A DNA stretch of 64,000 nucleotides from Photobacterium aquimaris (GTDB taxonomy: Bacteria; Pseudomonadota; Gammaproteobacteria; Enterobacterales; Vibrionaceae). A program made the position numbers and the translations under genes. The notes under the pieces are model-generated. The model was not told the origin of the DNA. It was given only the letters and a program-made list of their open reading frames with translations, and searched no databases. The stretch lies in the NCBI RefSeq assembly GCF_002954455.1, contig NZ_MSCC01000003.1, positions 1 to 64,000 on the forward strand, in the 5' to 3' direction. Of the stretch, positions 8,821-16,846 are shown in pieces (the stretch's first letter is position 1; every line of letters starts with the position of its first letter).

Positions 8821-9321
8821 ATGTCGCTATTGTCAGTTTTAATCTTTCCAGATGACCGCCTACGTACTGTTGCCAAACCCGTAGAGGCGATTACGCCACA
8901 AACTCAACAGATCATCGATGACATGCTTGAAACCATGTATGACGAAGAAGGTATTGGTCTTGCTGCAACCCAAGTCGATATTCATCAACAGATTGTGGTT
9001 ATTGATGTTTCTGAACAACGTGATCAGCCAATGGTATTGATTAACCCTCAAATTACTGCCGCCCATGGTGATGATGGTATTGAAGAAGGTTGTCTTTCAG
9101 TGCCAACAGCGCGCGGTTTTGTTCCACGTGCAGCAACGATCACTGTTTCAGCATTAGATCGTGACGGCAATAACATTACTTTTGAGGCCAATGACCTTCT
9201 GGCAATTTGTATTCAACATGAATTGGATCACCTTGCTGGCAAACTATTTGTTGATTACTTGTCGCCACTTAAGCGCCAACGTATTAAAAGCAAATTAGAA
9301 AAATTAAAACGTTCTCACTAA
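8821..9321 (+). CDS. def: peptide deformylase
   Basis: Def removes the formyl group from the initiator Met of new proteins. The 166-residue protein has all three metal-site motifs: GIGLAATQV (near residue 43), EEGCLSVP (near residue 87, metal Cys) and QHELDHLAGKLF (near residue 130, two metal His and the catalytic Glu). Length is typical of the gamma-proteobacterial enzyme. It is followed after 24 bases by fmt, which adds the formyl group that Def removes. Confidence 0.98.
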   Translation: MSLLSVLIFPDDRLRTVAKPVEAITPQTQQIIDDMLETMYDEEGIGLAATQVDIHQQIVVIDVSEQRDQPMVLINPQITAAHGDDGIEEGCLSVPTARGFVPRAATITVSALDRDGNNITFEANDLLAICIQHELDHLAGKLFVDYLSPLKRQRIKSKLEKLKRSH

Positions 9322-9345
9322 CAACACCCACCATTCGAGGTTATC

Positions 9346-10290
9346 TTGAGCAAACCATTACGCATTATTTTTGCAGGTACGCCTGACTTCGCCGCCCGTC
9401 ATTTGGCGGCGTTATTGTCTTCACAGCATCAAGTTGTGGCGGTTTATACTCAACCAGACCGCCCTGCCGGTCGTGGTAAAAAACTCACAGCGAGCCCAGT
9501 TAAGAATATCGCCGTAGAACACGATATTCCGGTGTTCCAACCAGCCTCACTGCGTAATCTTGAAGCTCAACAACAACTCGCTGCGATTGAAGCCGATATT
9601 ATGGTTGTTGTGGCTTACGGTTTATTATTACCCCAAGAAGTACTTAATACACCGCCACTTGGTTGTATTAATGTTCATGGTTCAATTTTGCCACGCTGGC
9701 GCGGTGCGGCACCGATTCAACGTTCAATTTGGGCGGGCGATAAAGAAACTGGCGTCACCATCATGCAAATGGATATCGGCCTTGATACTGGCGACATGCT
9801 GCAAGTGGCAACGTTACCGATCACGGCGACCGATACCAGCGCTACTATGTATGAAAAATTAGCGGATCTTGGTCCAAGTGCATTAATTGAGTGTTTAACA
9901 ACAATTGCAAATGGCACCGCAGTCGCGACCAAGCAAGATGATACTCAAGCAAACTACGCTAAGAAATTAAGCAAAGAAGAAGCCCAAATTGATTGGACTA
10001 TGGATGCAACAGCCATTGAACGTTGCGTACGTGCGTTTAATCCATGGCCAATGAGCCACTTCACTGTCGCAGAACAAACGATCAAAGTATGGCAAGCCAG
10101 TGTTGAGAGTGATAACCAAGGCCAATTACCGGGTACGATTCTAACTGCCGATAAACACGGTATTGTGGTCGCTACAGCTAATGGCGCTTTACGTCTATTA
10201 TCTCTACAACCACCGGGCAAAAAAGCCATGTCAGCGGCGGATTTATTAAATTCGCGTCGAGAATGGTTCCAAGTTGGCAACCAACTTTAA
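9346..10290 (+). CDS. fmt: methionyl-tRNA formyltransferase, TTG start
   Basis: Fmt formylates Met-tRNAfMet using 10-formyl-THF. The 314 residues begin SKPLRIIFAGTPDFAARHL, colinear with E. coli Fmt. They include QPDRPAGRGKKLTASPVK, VVVAYGLLLP and the catalytic-site segment NVHGSILPRWRGAAPIQR with its Asn-His, followed by the C-terminal OB-like domain. The start codon is TTG at 9346: GAGG lies six bases upstream and no ATG or GTG is available near the conserved N-terminus. It forms an operon with def. Confidence 0.97.
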   Translation: MSKPLRIIFAGTPDFAARHLAALLSSQHQVVAVYTQPDRPAGRGKKLTASPVKNIAVEHDIPVFQPASLRNLEAQQQLAAIEADIMVVVAYGLLLPQEVLNTPPLGCINVHGSILPRWRGAAPIQRSIWAGDKETGVTIMQMDIGLDTGDMLQVATLPITATDTSATMYEKLADLGPSALIECLTTIANGTAVATKQDDTQANYAKKLSKEEAQIDWTMDATAIERCVRAFNPWPMSHFTVAEQTIKVWQASVESDNQGQLPGTILTADKHGIVVATANGALRLLSLQPPGKKAMSAADLLNSRREWFQVGNQL

Positions 10291-10295
10291 ATACC

Positions 10296-10328
10296 AAGGC
10301 CAGGGTTAAGTCACTGGCTTTTCTTTTT
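10296..10328 (+). terminator. terminator after fmt
   Basis: Stem of 8 pairs (one G-U) between 10296-10303 and 10314-10321, a 10-base loop, then TTTCTTTTT. Readthrough into rsmB (starting 48 bases on) is possible. A second small hairpin, AAGTTGG-CAA-CCAACTT, lies in the last codons of fmt. Confidence 0.65.
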
Positions 10329-10375
10329 CAGATTAACCACGTAGCGCCAGCACCAACAGCGCTCAGGAAACAGCT

Positions 10376-11656
10376 ATGAATGTAAGAGCCGCAGCGGCCA
10401 AAGTAATTTATCAGGTCGTCGATCAAGGGCAGTCATTATCTGCCGCGCTACCGCTAGCGCAGCAGGATATCAGAGAACGTGATCACGCTTTATTGCAGGA
10501 AATCTGCTACGGCGTATTACGCTGGCTACCTCGATTAGAGTCAATCACTCAGGCATTAATGGAAAAACCATTAACCGGTAAACAACGGGTTTTTCATCAC
10601 CTGATTTTAGTTGGCTTATATCAACTTGGTTATATGCGCATTCCTGCTCACGCTGCGGTTGCTGAAACAGTTGATGCCACCAAGACTCTTAAAAAACCCC
10701 AATTACGCGGCTTAATTAATGCCATTTTGCGTAGTTACCAGCGTCAAAAAGAAGCCCTTGATGAGAAAGCAATCAGTCACGATGCGGGTAAATACGGCCA
10801 CCCAAGTTGGTTATTAAAATTACTTAAAACCAGTTACCCAGATCAATATGCGGCTATTTGTGAAGCTAATAACACTAAAGCGCCAATGTGGTTACGCGTA
10901 AATAGTCACCATCATGATCGTGATACCTACCGTACTTTATTAGACGCTGAAGGTATTGCAACCGAATTACATCCGCAAGCGGCAGACGCATTACGCTTAA
11001 TTTCACCGTGTGATGTAACCAAACTACCAGGCTTTAGTGATGGTTGGGTATCTGTTCAAGATGCAGCAGCACAACTAGCAGTGGATTACCTAACACCACA
11101 AGCGGGTGAATTAATTCTCGATTGTTGTGCCGCCCCTGGTGGTAAAACGGTTCATATCATGGAGCGAGTACCTTCTGCACAAGTGGTGGCGATTGATTGT
11201 GATGAAAATCGCCTTAAACGCGTTTATGAAAACCTCACCCGTTTAAACCTCACCGCACAAGTTTTATGCGCTGATGCGCGTTACCCTGAGCAATGGTGGC
11301 ATGGCGAAAAATTTGATCGTATCTTGCTTGATGCACCATGTTCAGCAACAGGCGTTATTCGTCGTCACCCTGATATTAAGTGGCTCCGTCGTGGCGAAGA
11401 TATTGCCGCATTAGCATTACTACAAGCAGAGATTTTTGATGCGATTTGGCTGCAATTAAAACCAGGGGGTACCTTAGTTTATGCGACATGCTCTATCACA
11501 CCACAAGAAAACTGTGATCAAGTAAAAGCTTTCTTAACCCGTACAGCTGACGCAATCTTAGTCGATAGCGATCCCGCTTCTCCTGGGCGTCAGATCCTTC
11601 CTGGTGAAGAAGCAATGGATGGTTTTTACTACGCAGTATTAACTAAAGCAAACTAA
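10376..11656 (+). CDS. rsmB: 16S rRNA m5C967 methyltransferase RsmB
   Basis: RsmB methylates C967 of 16S rRNA with SAM. The 426 residues comprise an N-terminal NusB-like RNA-binding domain (about 1-140) and a C-terminal Rossmann methyltransferase. Visible are the SAM motif DCCAAPGGKTVHI and the paired cysteines of m5C enzymes: DAPCSATGVIRRHPDIKW and YATCSITPQEN. The ATG follows AGGAAACAGCT. It is located between fmt and trkA, as in other gamma-proteobacteria. Confidence 0.97.
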   Translation: MNVRAAAAKVIYQVVDQGQSLSAALPLAQQDIRERDHALLQEICYGVLRWLPRLESITQALMEKPLTGKQRVFHHLILVGLYQLGYMRIPAHAAVAETVDATKTLKKPQLRGLINAILRSYQRQKEALDEKAISHDAGKYGHPSWLLKLLKTSYPDQYAAICEANNTKAPMWLRVNSHHHDRDTYRTLLDAEGIATELHPQAADALRLISPCDVTKLPGFSDGWVSVQDAAAQLAVDYLTPQAGELILDCCAAPGGKTVHIMERVPSAQVVAIDCDENRLKRVYENLTRLNLTAQVLCADARYPEQWWHGEKFDRILLDAPCSATGVIRRHPDIKWLRRGEDIAALALLQAEIFDAIWLQLKPGGTLVYATCSITPQENCDQVKAFLTRTADAILVDSDPASPGRQILPGEEAMDGFYYAVLTKAN

Positions 11657-11673
11657 GATAAATCACTAACAAT

Positions 11674-11706
11674 AGCGGAACTTGACTTCAATGTTCCGCT
11701 TTTTAG
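11674..11706 (+). terminator. terminator after rsmB
   Basis: Perfect stem AGCGGAAC (11674-11681) / GTTCCGCT (11693-11700), an 11-base loop, then TTTTAG. Confidence 0.85.
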
Positions 11707-11725
11707 TCTCTTTTATACGCCACCT

Positions 11726-11747
11726 ATTGTCGATTTTAATCGACAAT
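11726..11747 (+). promoter_or_regulatory. hairpin in the trkA leader
   Basis: Perfect 9-base inverted repeat ATTGTCGAT (11726-11734) / ATCGACAAT (11739-11747) with a TTTA loop, ending 35 bases before the trkA ATG. No U-run follows, so it is not a terminator. It could be a DNA operator or an mRNA leader element; this is inference from symmetry only. Confidence 0.45.
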
Positions 11748-11782
11748 GACTGTTGGTTGGCATTACTCATCAGGCATAGGCT

Positions 11783-13159
11783 ATGAAAATTATCATTCTC
11801 GGTGCTGGACAAGTTGGCGGCACGCTTGCTGAAAACCTTGTTGGCGAGAATAACGATATAACCATCGTTGATAAAAACCCAGATCGTCTTCGTGAACTGC
11901 AAGATAAATATGACCTACGGGTTGTACAGGGTTTTGCAAGCCACCCACAAACATTACGTGATGCTGGGGCTCAAGATGCAGATATGTTGGTTGCCGTCAC
12001 TAACTCTGACGAAACTAACATGATTGCCTGCCAAATCGCGTTCTCATTATTTAACACCCCTAACCGCGTGGCTCGCATCCGTTCTCCTGAATATTTGCGT
12101 GAAAAAGAGCAATTATTCCAATCCGATGCTGTTCCTGTCGATCACCTTATTGCACCAGAAGAATTGGTTACCGATTACATTGAACGCTTAATCGAATACC
12201 CAGGCGCATTACAAGTGGTGAGCTTTGCTGAAGAAAAAGTCGGTTTAGTGGCGGTAAAAGCCTACTACGGCGGTCCATTGGTAGGTAATGCCTTATCAGC
12301 CCTGCGCGAACACATGCCACATATTGATACTCGTGTTGCAGCAATCTTCCGTCAGGGTCAACCTATTCGTCCTCAAGGCACGACGATTATTGAAGCTGAT
12401 GATGAAGTATTTTTTGTCGCTGCTAGTAATCATATCCGTTCGGTAATGAGCGAATTGCAACGCCTAGAAAAACCGTATAAACGCTTAATGATTGTCGGTG
12501 GTGGTAATGTCGGTGCAGGTTTAGCCCGCCGTCTAGAGCAAAACTACAGTGTCAAACTGATCGAACACAATCAACAGCGGGCTGAAAACTTATCCGAAAT
12601 GCTGCAAGATACGATAGTCTTTTGTGGCGATGCTTCGGATCAAGAATTACTCAGCGAAGAGCACATCGAACAAATTGATGTCTTTATTGCTGTTACTAAT
12701 GACGATGAAGCCAATATCATGTCGGCAATGCTGGCTAAGCGCCTAGGTGCAAAAAAAGTCATGGTACTGATTCAGCGTGGTGCTTATGTTGATTTAGTCC
12801 AAGGTGGCACCATCGATATTGCGATTTCACCTCAACAAGCAACCATTTCAGCGCTACTTACCCATGTTCGTAAAGCGGATATTGTGAACGTATCATCATT
12901 ACGTCGTGGTGCAGCCGAGGCGATTGAAGCCATTGCCCATGGTGATGCCAGCACCTCAAAAGTAGTTGGTCGTGCCATTAGTGAAATTAAACTGCCACCA
13001 GGTACCACTATTGGTGCCGTTGTGCGTGGCGAAGAAGTGCTAATCGCCCACGATCGCACCATGATTGAGCAAAATGACCACGTAGTTATGTTCTTAGTTG
13101 ATAAGAAATATATCCCTGACGTTGAACGTCTTTTCCAACCGAGCCCCTTCTTTTTGTAA
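11783..13159 (+). CDS. trkA: Trk potassium uptake regulatory subunit TrkA
   Basis: TrkA is the cytoplasmic NAD(H)-binding gating subunit of the Trk K+ channel/transporter. The 458 residues contain two RCK units. The first starts at residue 1 with IIILGAGQVGGTLAENL; the second is near residue 232 with LMIVGGGNVGAGLARRL. Each is followed by a TrkA-C domain. Length equals E. coli TrkA (458). trkH begins seven bases after its stop, so gating and membrane subunits are co-expressed. Confidence 0.98.
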   Translation: MKIIILGAGQVGGTLAENLVGENNDITIVDKNPDRLRELQDKYDLRVVQGFASHPQTLRDAGAQDADMLVAVTNSDETNMIACQIAFSLFNTPNRVARIRSPEYLREKEQLFQSDAVPVDHLIAPEELVTDYIERLIEYPGALQVVSFAEEKVGLVAVKAYYGGPLVGNALSALREHMPHIDTRVAAIFRQGQPIRPQGTTIIEADDEVFFVAASNHIRSVMSELQRLEKPYKRLMIVGGGNVGAGLARRLEQNYSVKLIEHNQQRAENLSEMLQDTIVFCGDASDQELLSEEHIEQIDVFIAVTNDDEANIMSAMLAKRLGAKKVMVLIQRGAYVDLVQGGTIDIAISPQQATISALLTHVRKADIVNVSSLRRGAAEAIEAIAHGDASTSKVVGRAISEIKLPPGTTIGAVVRGEEVLIAHDRTMIEQNDHVVMFLVDKKYIPDVERLFQPSPFFL

Positions 13160-13165
13160 CTGCTT

Positions 13166-14611
13166 ATGGTTAATTTACGTCCAATATTATTTGTACTCGG
13201 ACTGGTGCTATCTAAGATAGCCCTGTTTATGTATGTACCTACCTTAGTGGCCTTTTTTACCGGCACTGAAGGTTTTATGGATTTTGCTGCAGCAGTGGTT
13301 ATCACCCACTCTGTGGCTTTCTTATTACTTTCTTACGGTAAAACTGACGAGTTTAAGCTCAGCGTACGGGATATGTTCCTGATCACCACGCTGGTATGGA
13401 CCGTTGCCAGTGCCTTTGCTGCGCTGCCATTTGTATTTATTAATCACATCAGCTTTACTGATGCGTATTTTGAAACCATGTCAGGCATCACCACTACTGG
13501 CTCAACAGTATTAAGTGGCCTTGATCAAATGGCACCAAGTATTTTACTGTGGCGCTCAACCTTACAATGGTTGGGTGGGGTCGGCTTTATTGTTATGGGG
13601 GTCGCTATTTTGCCGATGCTCAATGTCGGCGGCATGCGGTTATTCCAAACAGAATCGTCCGATTGGTCAGATAAAAGCTCGCCTCGCACCAAAAGTGTCG
13701 CCAAAAATATCATTAACGTGTATTTGATTCTCACCGTGCTGTGTATCATTGCGTTTATGTGTGCTGGCATGAATACTTTTGATGCGATCAACCATGCTTT
13801 TACTACCCTTTCAACCGGCGGGTATTCTACCTCTGACGGCTCAATGAATCACTTTTCACACAGTGCACAATGGGTTGCAACCTTCTTTATGTTTGCTGGT
13901 GGATTACCATTCCTATTGTTTGTGCAAGCACTAAAAAAACGTCATCCACGGACGTTATTTGGTGATGCGCAAGTGAAGGGTTACACCTTATTTGTAGTGG
14001 TAGCGAGTTTAATTGTTGCGGCCTGTCTGATCTTTAATAAAGGTTATTCAGTCGTTGATGCAATGCGATTGTCGTTTTTTAATATCATCTCAGTGGTAAC
14101 TACAACCGGCTTTGGCCTTGGTGATTTTACCGCTTGGGGTCCCTTACCAACGATTATTTTTGCATTCACATTACTGGTTGGTGCTTGTTCTGGATCAACC
14201 AGTGGCGGGATTAAAATCTTCCGTTTCCAAATCGCTTTTGCGCTATTACGCAAACATATTATGCAATCTATTCACCCATCAGCATTGTTCATTCAGCGCT
14301 ATAACGGCCGACCGGTAACAGATGATATCGTACGTTCAGTAGTGGCACTGGTGTTTACTTTTATCATGACCATTATCGTGATTGCTTCAGTGTTAGCATT
14401 GCAAGGTTTAGATCCAATCACCAGTATTACCGGTGCGGTTACTGCGGTAGCTAACGTCGGTCCAGGTATGGGAACCATCATTGGCCCAACAGGTAACTTT
14501 GCTAGTTTACCTGATTTATCGAAATGGACTTTAAGCTTAGGCATGCTAATGGGACGTTTAGAAATATTAACCGTGTTAGTGGTTTTTGCTCCCGCTTTTT
14601 GGCGAGATTAA
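13166..14611 (+). CDS. trkH: Trk potassium uptake membrane subunit TrkH
   Basis: TrkH is the membrane K+ translocating subunit. The 481-residue protein is strongly hydrophobic, with about ten membrane segments plus pore helices. It has the SKT-family pore signatures: SGITTTGSTVL, FTTLSTGGYSTS, SVVTTTGFGLGDF and AVANVGPGMGTI, i.e. four P-loop filter regions. It is the partner of trkA immediately upstream and ends at a strong terminator. Confidence 0.97.
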   Translation: MVNLRPILFVLGLVLSKIALFMYVPTLVAFFTGTEGFMDFAAAVVITHSVAFLLLSYGKTDEFKLSVRDMFLITTLVWTVASAFAALPFVFINHISFTDAYFETMSGITTTGSTVLSGLDQMAPSILLWRSTLQWLGGVGFIVMGVAILPMLNVGGMRLFQTESSDWSDKSSPRTKSVAKNIINVYLILTVLCIIAFMCAGMNTFDAINHAFTTLSTGGYSTSDGSMNHFSHSAQWVATFFMFAGGLPFLLFVQALKKRHPRTLFGDAQVKGYTLFVVVASLIVAACLIFNKGYSVVDAMRLSFFNIISVVTTTGFGLGDFTAWGPLPTIIFAFTLLVGACSGSTSGGIKIFRFQIAFALLRKHIMQSIHPSALFIQRYNGRPVTDDIVRSVVALVFTFIMTIIVIASVLALQGLDPITSITGAVTAVANVGPGMGTIIGPTGNFASLPDLSKWTLSLGMLMGRLEILTVLVVFAPAFWRD

Positions 14612-14636
14612 TAAATACCGTCCCCAAAAAACAACA

Positions 14637-14664
14637 AGAGAGCGCATCGCACTCTCTTTTTTTA
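14637..14664. terminator. bidirectional terminator between trkH and trhA
   Basis: Stem AGAGAG (14637-14642) / CTCTCT (14652-14657) with inner GC pairs, followed by seven or more T. It sits between convergent genes, although the A-run for the minus direction is interrupted. Confidence 0.8.
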
Positions 14665-14681
14665 TTTGAATTTTTCGTGAT

Positions 14682-15341
14682 TTATAGCGGTTTAATATAA
14701 AAATAAATCGCACAAAAATGGCAAATAGAACCGCCTAAAACAAACAAATGCCAAATCGCATGGTTGTAAGGAATACGCTTATTGACATAAAACACCACCC
14801 CTAAAGAGTAGATCACACCACCAAGAGCCAATAATACTAATCCTCCGGGCGCTAAAGACATCGCTAATTGGTAGATCACAATCACTGATGACCAACCCAT
14901 CGCAAGGTAGGTGAATAATGATAATTTTTTGAAACGATGAATAAAAACAATTTTAGCGACAATACCGATCAAGGCTAACCCCCACAGTACAGCCATTAAT
15001 CCCCATGCTAAAGGGGTACGCAAAGCAATCAATAAAAACGGAGTATAGGTACCAGCAATCAATAAATAGATAGCGCAATGATCAAAAATCTTTAATGGCT
15101 TTTTCGCGTTTTGGGTCGGGATCGCATGATATAACGTTGAGGCAAGGTACAATAAAATCATACTCATACCATAAACAATATAACTGACAATACTTAACGT
15201 ATCTGCCTGTAAAGCAAAAGCTTTATCTAACAATAAATATAGTCCAAACACTGAAAACACCAACCCAAGGCCGTGGCTAACACTGTTGGCAACTTCTTCT
15301 GCCGTTGAATAACCTAACTCAGTTTTGATTACATTATTCAT
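14682..15341 (-). CDS. trhA: hemolysin III family (PAQR/TrhA) membrane protein
   Basis: The 219-residue protein has seven predicted membrane segments and the PAQR-superfamily polar residues: EVANSVSHGLGL near the N-terminus, STLYHAI, FDHCAIYLLIAGTYTPF, and a C-terminal HAIWHLFVLGGSICHF. These conserved Ser, Asp and His residues are the presumed metal-binding set of the family. Members are linked to membrane-lipid energetics, and 'hemolysin' is a historical name. The ATG has GAGG at a good distance. Transcribed alone. Confidence 0.9.
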   Translation of the reverse strand: MNNVIKTELGYSTAEEVANSVSHGLGLVFSVFGLYLLLDKAFALQADTLSIVSYIVYGMSMILLYLASTLYHAIPTQNAKKPLKIFDHCAIYLLIAGTYTPFLLIALRTPLAWGLMAVLWGLALIGIVAKIVFIHRFKKLSLFTYLAMGWSSVIVIYQLAMSLAPGGLVLLALGGVIYSLGVVFYVNKRIPYNHAIWHLFVLGGSICHFCAIYFYIKPL

Positions 15342-15455
15342 GATTTATATACCTCAAAGGACGTTTCATTCAATCACTATCATCATTTCAGCTTACACTT
15401 GTAAGCCTAAATTAAGCAACCTTTTGTTAATCACTTTAGTGGCAGTATTTTTTAT

Positions 15456-15478
15456 AAAAAAAGGAGCCACTGGGCTCC
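15456..15478 (-). terminator. terminator after the GntR-family regulator
   Basis: On the minus strand: GGAGCC, loop CAGT, GGCTCC, then seven T. It lies 13 bases past the regulator's stop codon. Confidence 0.9.
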
Positions 15479-15490
15479 ATAATTAACGGA

Positions 15491-16168
15491 CTACTGTAGC
15501 AACTCTAAGGTTGCTTGCCGTGCTGTATCTGGATCGTGGTTTAAAATACCGTCGACAATCCGCTGATGAACATCAAGCTGCATTACTTCTTCACGAGTGA
15601 CAACACGAAAGTAATTTTCAAATACCGCTTTGAATAAATTACCAAACGGACTAATAAAATGGTTACCAGAAGAAAAATACACTAACTGATGAAAGCGAGT
15701 ATCAATTTCAATCCAACGTTCTTGATCAAAATTATCTTTCATCTGATACATTTGCTGCATCAAATGCTCAAATTCAAGTCGATCTTCAGCTGTCGCATGA
15801 ACCGCTGCTAATGCTGCCGCTTCAGGCTCTAAGGTCAAGCGCACTTTTTGATACTCAACGATCAACTCTGAATCAGCATCAAAATCTAACCAAGCGAGCA
15901 AATCTTGATCAAGATAATTCCAGTTTTTCTTTGGCATTACACGAGTACCAATGCGTGGACGCGGTAATACCATGCCTTTTGCCGCGAGCATTTTTATTGC
16001 TTCACGGACAGCAGTACGACTAACGCCATACATTTCACCTAACTCAACTTCGCCTGGTAAAATTTCGCCAGGGGCAGGATCACCGATTAAAATACGGCGA
16101 CCAATAGCCTCTGCTAATCGATAAGATAAATTACGATTAGCAACAATACGTTGCTGCTCCTGATCCAT
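15491..16168 (-). CDS. GntR-family transcriptional regulator, FadR/FCD type
   Basis: From the ATG at 16168 (GGGAGAGG just upstream; the in-frame extension to 16198 lacks support) the protein is 225 residues. It has an N-terminal winged helix (ILPGEVELGEMYGVSRTAVREAIKMLAAKG) and a C-terminal FCD ligand domain. The FCD domain shows the Asp/His metal-site pattern (IDTRFHQLVY, later HQRIVDGIL). The linker KKNWNYLDQDLLAWL resembles DgoR-type sugar-acid regulators. No catabolic genes are adjacent, so its ligand and targets cannot be named. It stands alone between two terminators or promoters. Confidence 0.85.
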   Translation of the reverse strand: MDQEQQRIVANRNLSYRLAEAIGRRILIGDPAPGEILPGEVELGEMYGVSRTAVREAIKMLAAKGMVLPRPRIGTRVMPKKNWNYLDQDLLAWLDFDADSELIVEYQKVRLTLEPEAAALAAVHATAEDRLEFEHLMQQMYQMKDNFDQERWIEIDTRFHQLVYFSSGNHFISPFGNLFKAVFENYFRVVTREEVMQLDVHQRIVDGILNHDPDTARQATLELLQ

Positions 16169-16189
16169 AGATCCTCTCCCAAGGCCTTT

Positions 16190-16199
16190 GTTGTACAAC
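16190..16199. promoter_or_regulatory. palindrome upstream of the GntR-family gene, candidate operator
   Basis: GTTGTACAAC is a perfect 10-base palindrome 22 bases upstream of the regulator's ATG. FadR-subfamily operators follow TnGTnnnACnA-like symmetry, and this site has the GT...AC core in a compact form. Autoregulation is inferred. Confidence 0.45.
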
Positions 16200-16373
16200 T
16201 AAACGAACGCTAATATCAATATACTGCCTTATATAAGGCTGAGCGACACGGTGCATCAAGGGGGTAATTATTGCAATAGTTAGTATCGAAACAATGTAAT
16301 AATTAAATATTAGCATTTTGTTGCTTATTTTATGCTCGACTTTTAATTACCAGATTGTTATCCTGCGCGCGAT

Positions 16374-16439
16374 TTGGTTAACAACCAACCAATGTTCTGA
16401 TGGATGGGTTCTACCCAGTAGGGAATTTTCCCTTCAGAA
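16374..16439 (+). ncRNA. candidate structured leader RNA: hairpin plus three-way junction
   Basis: Four helices are packed into 66 bases. The first is TTGGTT/AACCAA (16374-16379/16383-16388). The closing helix is TTCTGA/TCAGAA (16395-16400/16434-16439). It encloses TGGGT/ACCCA (16405-16409/16413-16417) and AGGGA/TCCCT (16420-16424/16429-16433). The second hairpin abuts the closing helix directly, as in a real three-way junction. It lies 48-113 bases upstream of the small gene at 16487. Resemblance to the 3' half of a TPP riboswitch (CTGAT...GTAGGGAA) is partial, and the 5' half is missing. No known family is claimed. Confidence 0.45.
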
Positions 16440-16486
16440 AGATATTTGAATTTTTGGCCATGGATGAGCCTGACAATAGGTGAATT

Positions 16487-16690
16487 ATGCGTCCAGCATC
16501 CACAGTCAGGTATGCAAGTACCCCCCGCAGTCCATCGCGTTTACGTGCCACTGCCCACGCACCACAATATAAAGTTAATCCTAAAAAAGCAGCGACAACT
16601 GACGTTCACTTAACGACTGCTGATGCACAGTTAATAACGCCACAACAAATAGTGTCTGAGTTGAATAGCAATCAACAGCAACAACGCTAA
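16487..16690 (+). CDS. small basic protein of unknown function
   Basis: I do not recognise this 67-residue protein. The first 33 residues are basic and rich in Arg, Pro, Ala and Ser, with no acidic residue (RPASTVRYASTPRSPSRLRA, then KVNPKK). The C-terminal half is polar and ends in a Gln/Asn-rich tail (NSNQQQQR). No signal peptide or membrane segment is visible. Support for a real gene: AGGTG seven bases before the ATG, a structured leader upstream, and a strong terminator 10 bases after the stop, making a complete short transcription unit. Nucleic acid or ribosome binding would suit the charge but is speculation. Confidence 0.6.
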   Translation: MRPASTVRYASTPRSPSRLRATAHAPQYKVNPKKAATTDVHLTTADAQLITPQQIVSELNSNQQQQR

Positions 16691-16700
16691 TTGTTATATT

Positions 16701-16725
16701 AAGCAGCCTTGGCTGCTTTTTTATT
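16701..16725 (+). terminator. terminator after the small gene
   Basis: AAGCAGC, loop CTTG, GCTGCTT, followed by TTTTTATT. Confidence 0.85.
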
Positions 16726-16746
16726 AACCTAATTTTGGCATAGGCA

Positions 16747-16777
16747 TTGATTGTATCCCAACGGGCTTTGTTATAAT
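16747..16777 (+). promoter_or_regulatory. likely yihD promoter
   Basis: A perfect -10 TATAAT (16772-16777) is preceded by TTGATT (16747-16752) at 19 bases or TTGTAT (16751-16756) at 15 bases. Both spacings are off the optimum, so the -35 assignment is uncertain. Confidence 0.45.
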
Positions 16778-16846
16778 TTACGGGTACTAAAATAATGATA
16801 ATACAATCGTCTAACGATTGGCTCAGCCCAAGCTACGGAGTTAATA

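Noticed and set aside
16395..16439. TPP riboswitch upstream of the small gene
   Set aside because: CTGAT...GTAGGGAA resembles the 3' half, but the GGGGTGC and CTGAGA elements of the 5' half are absent from the preceding 100 bases and the downstream gene is not thiamine-related.
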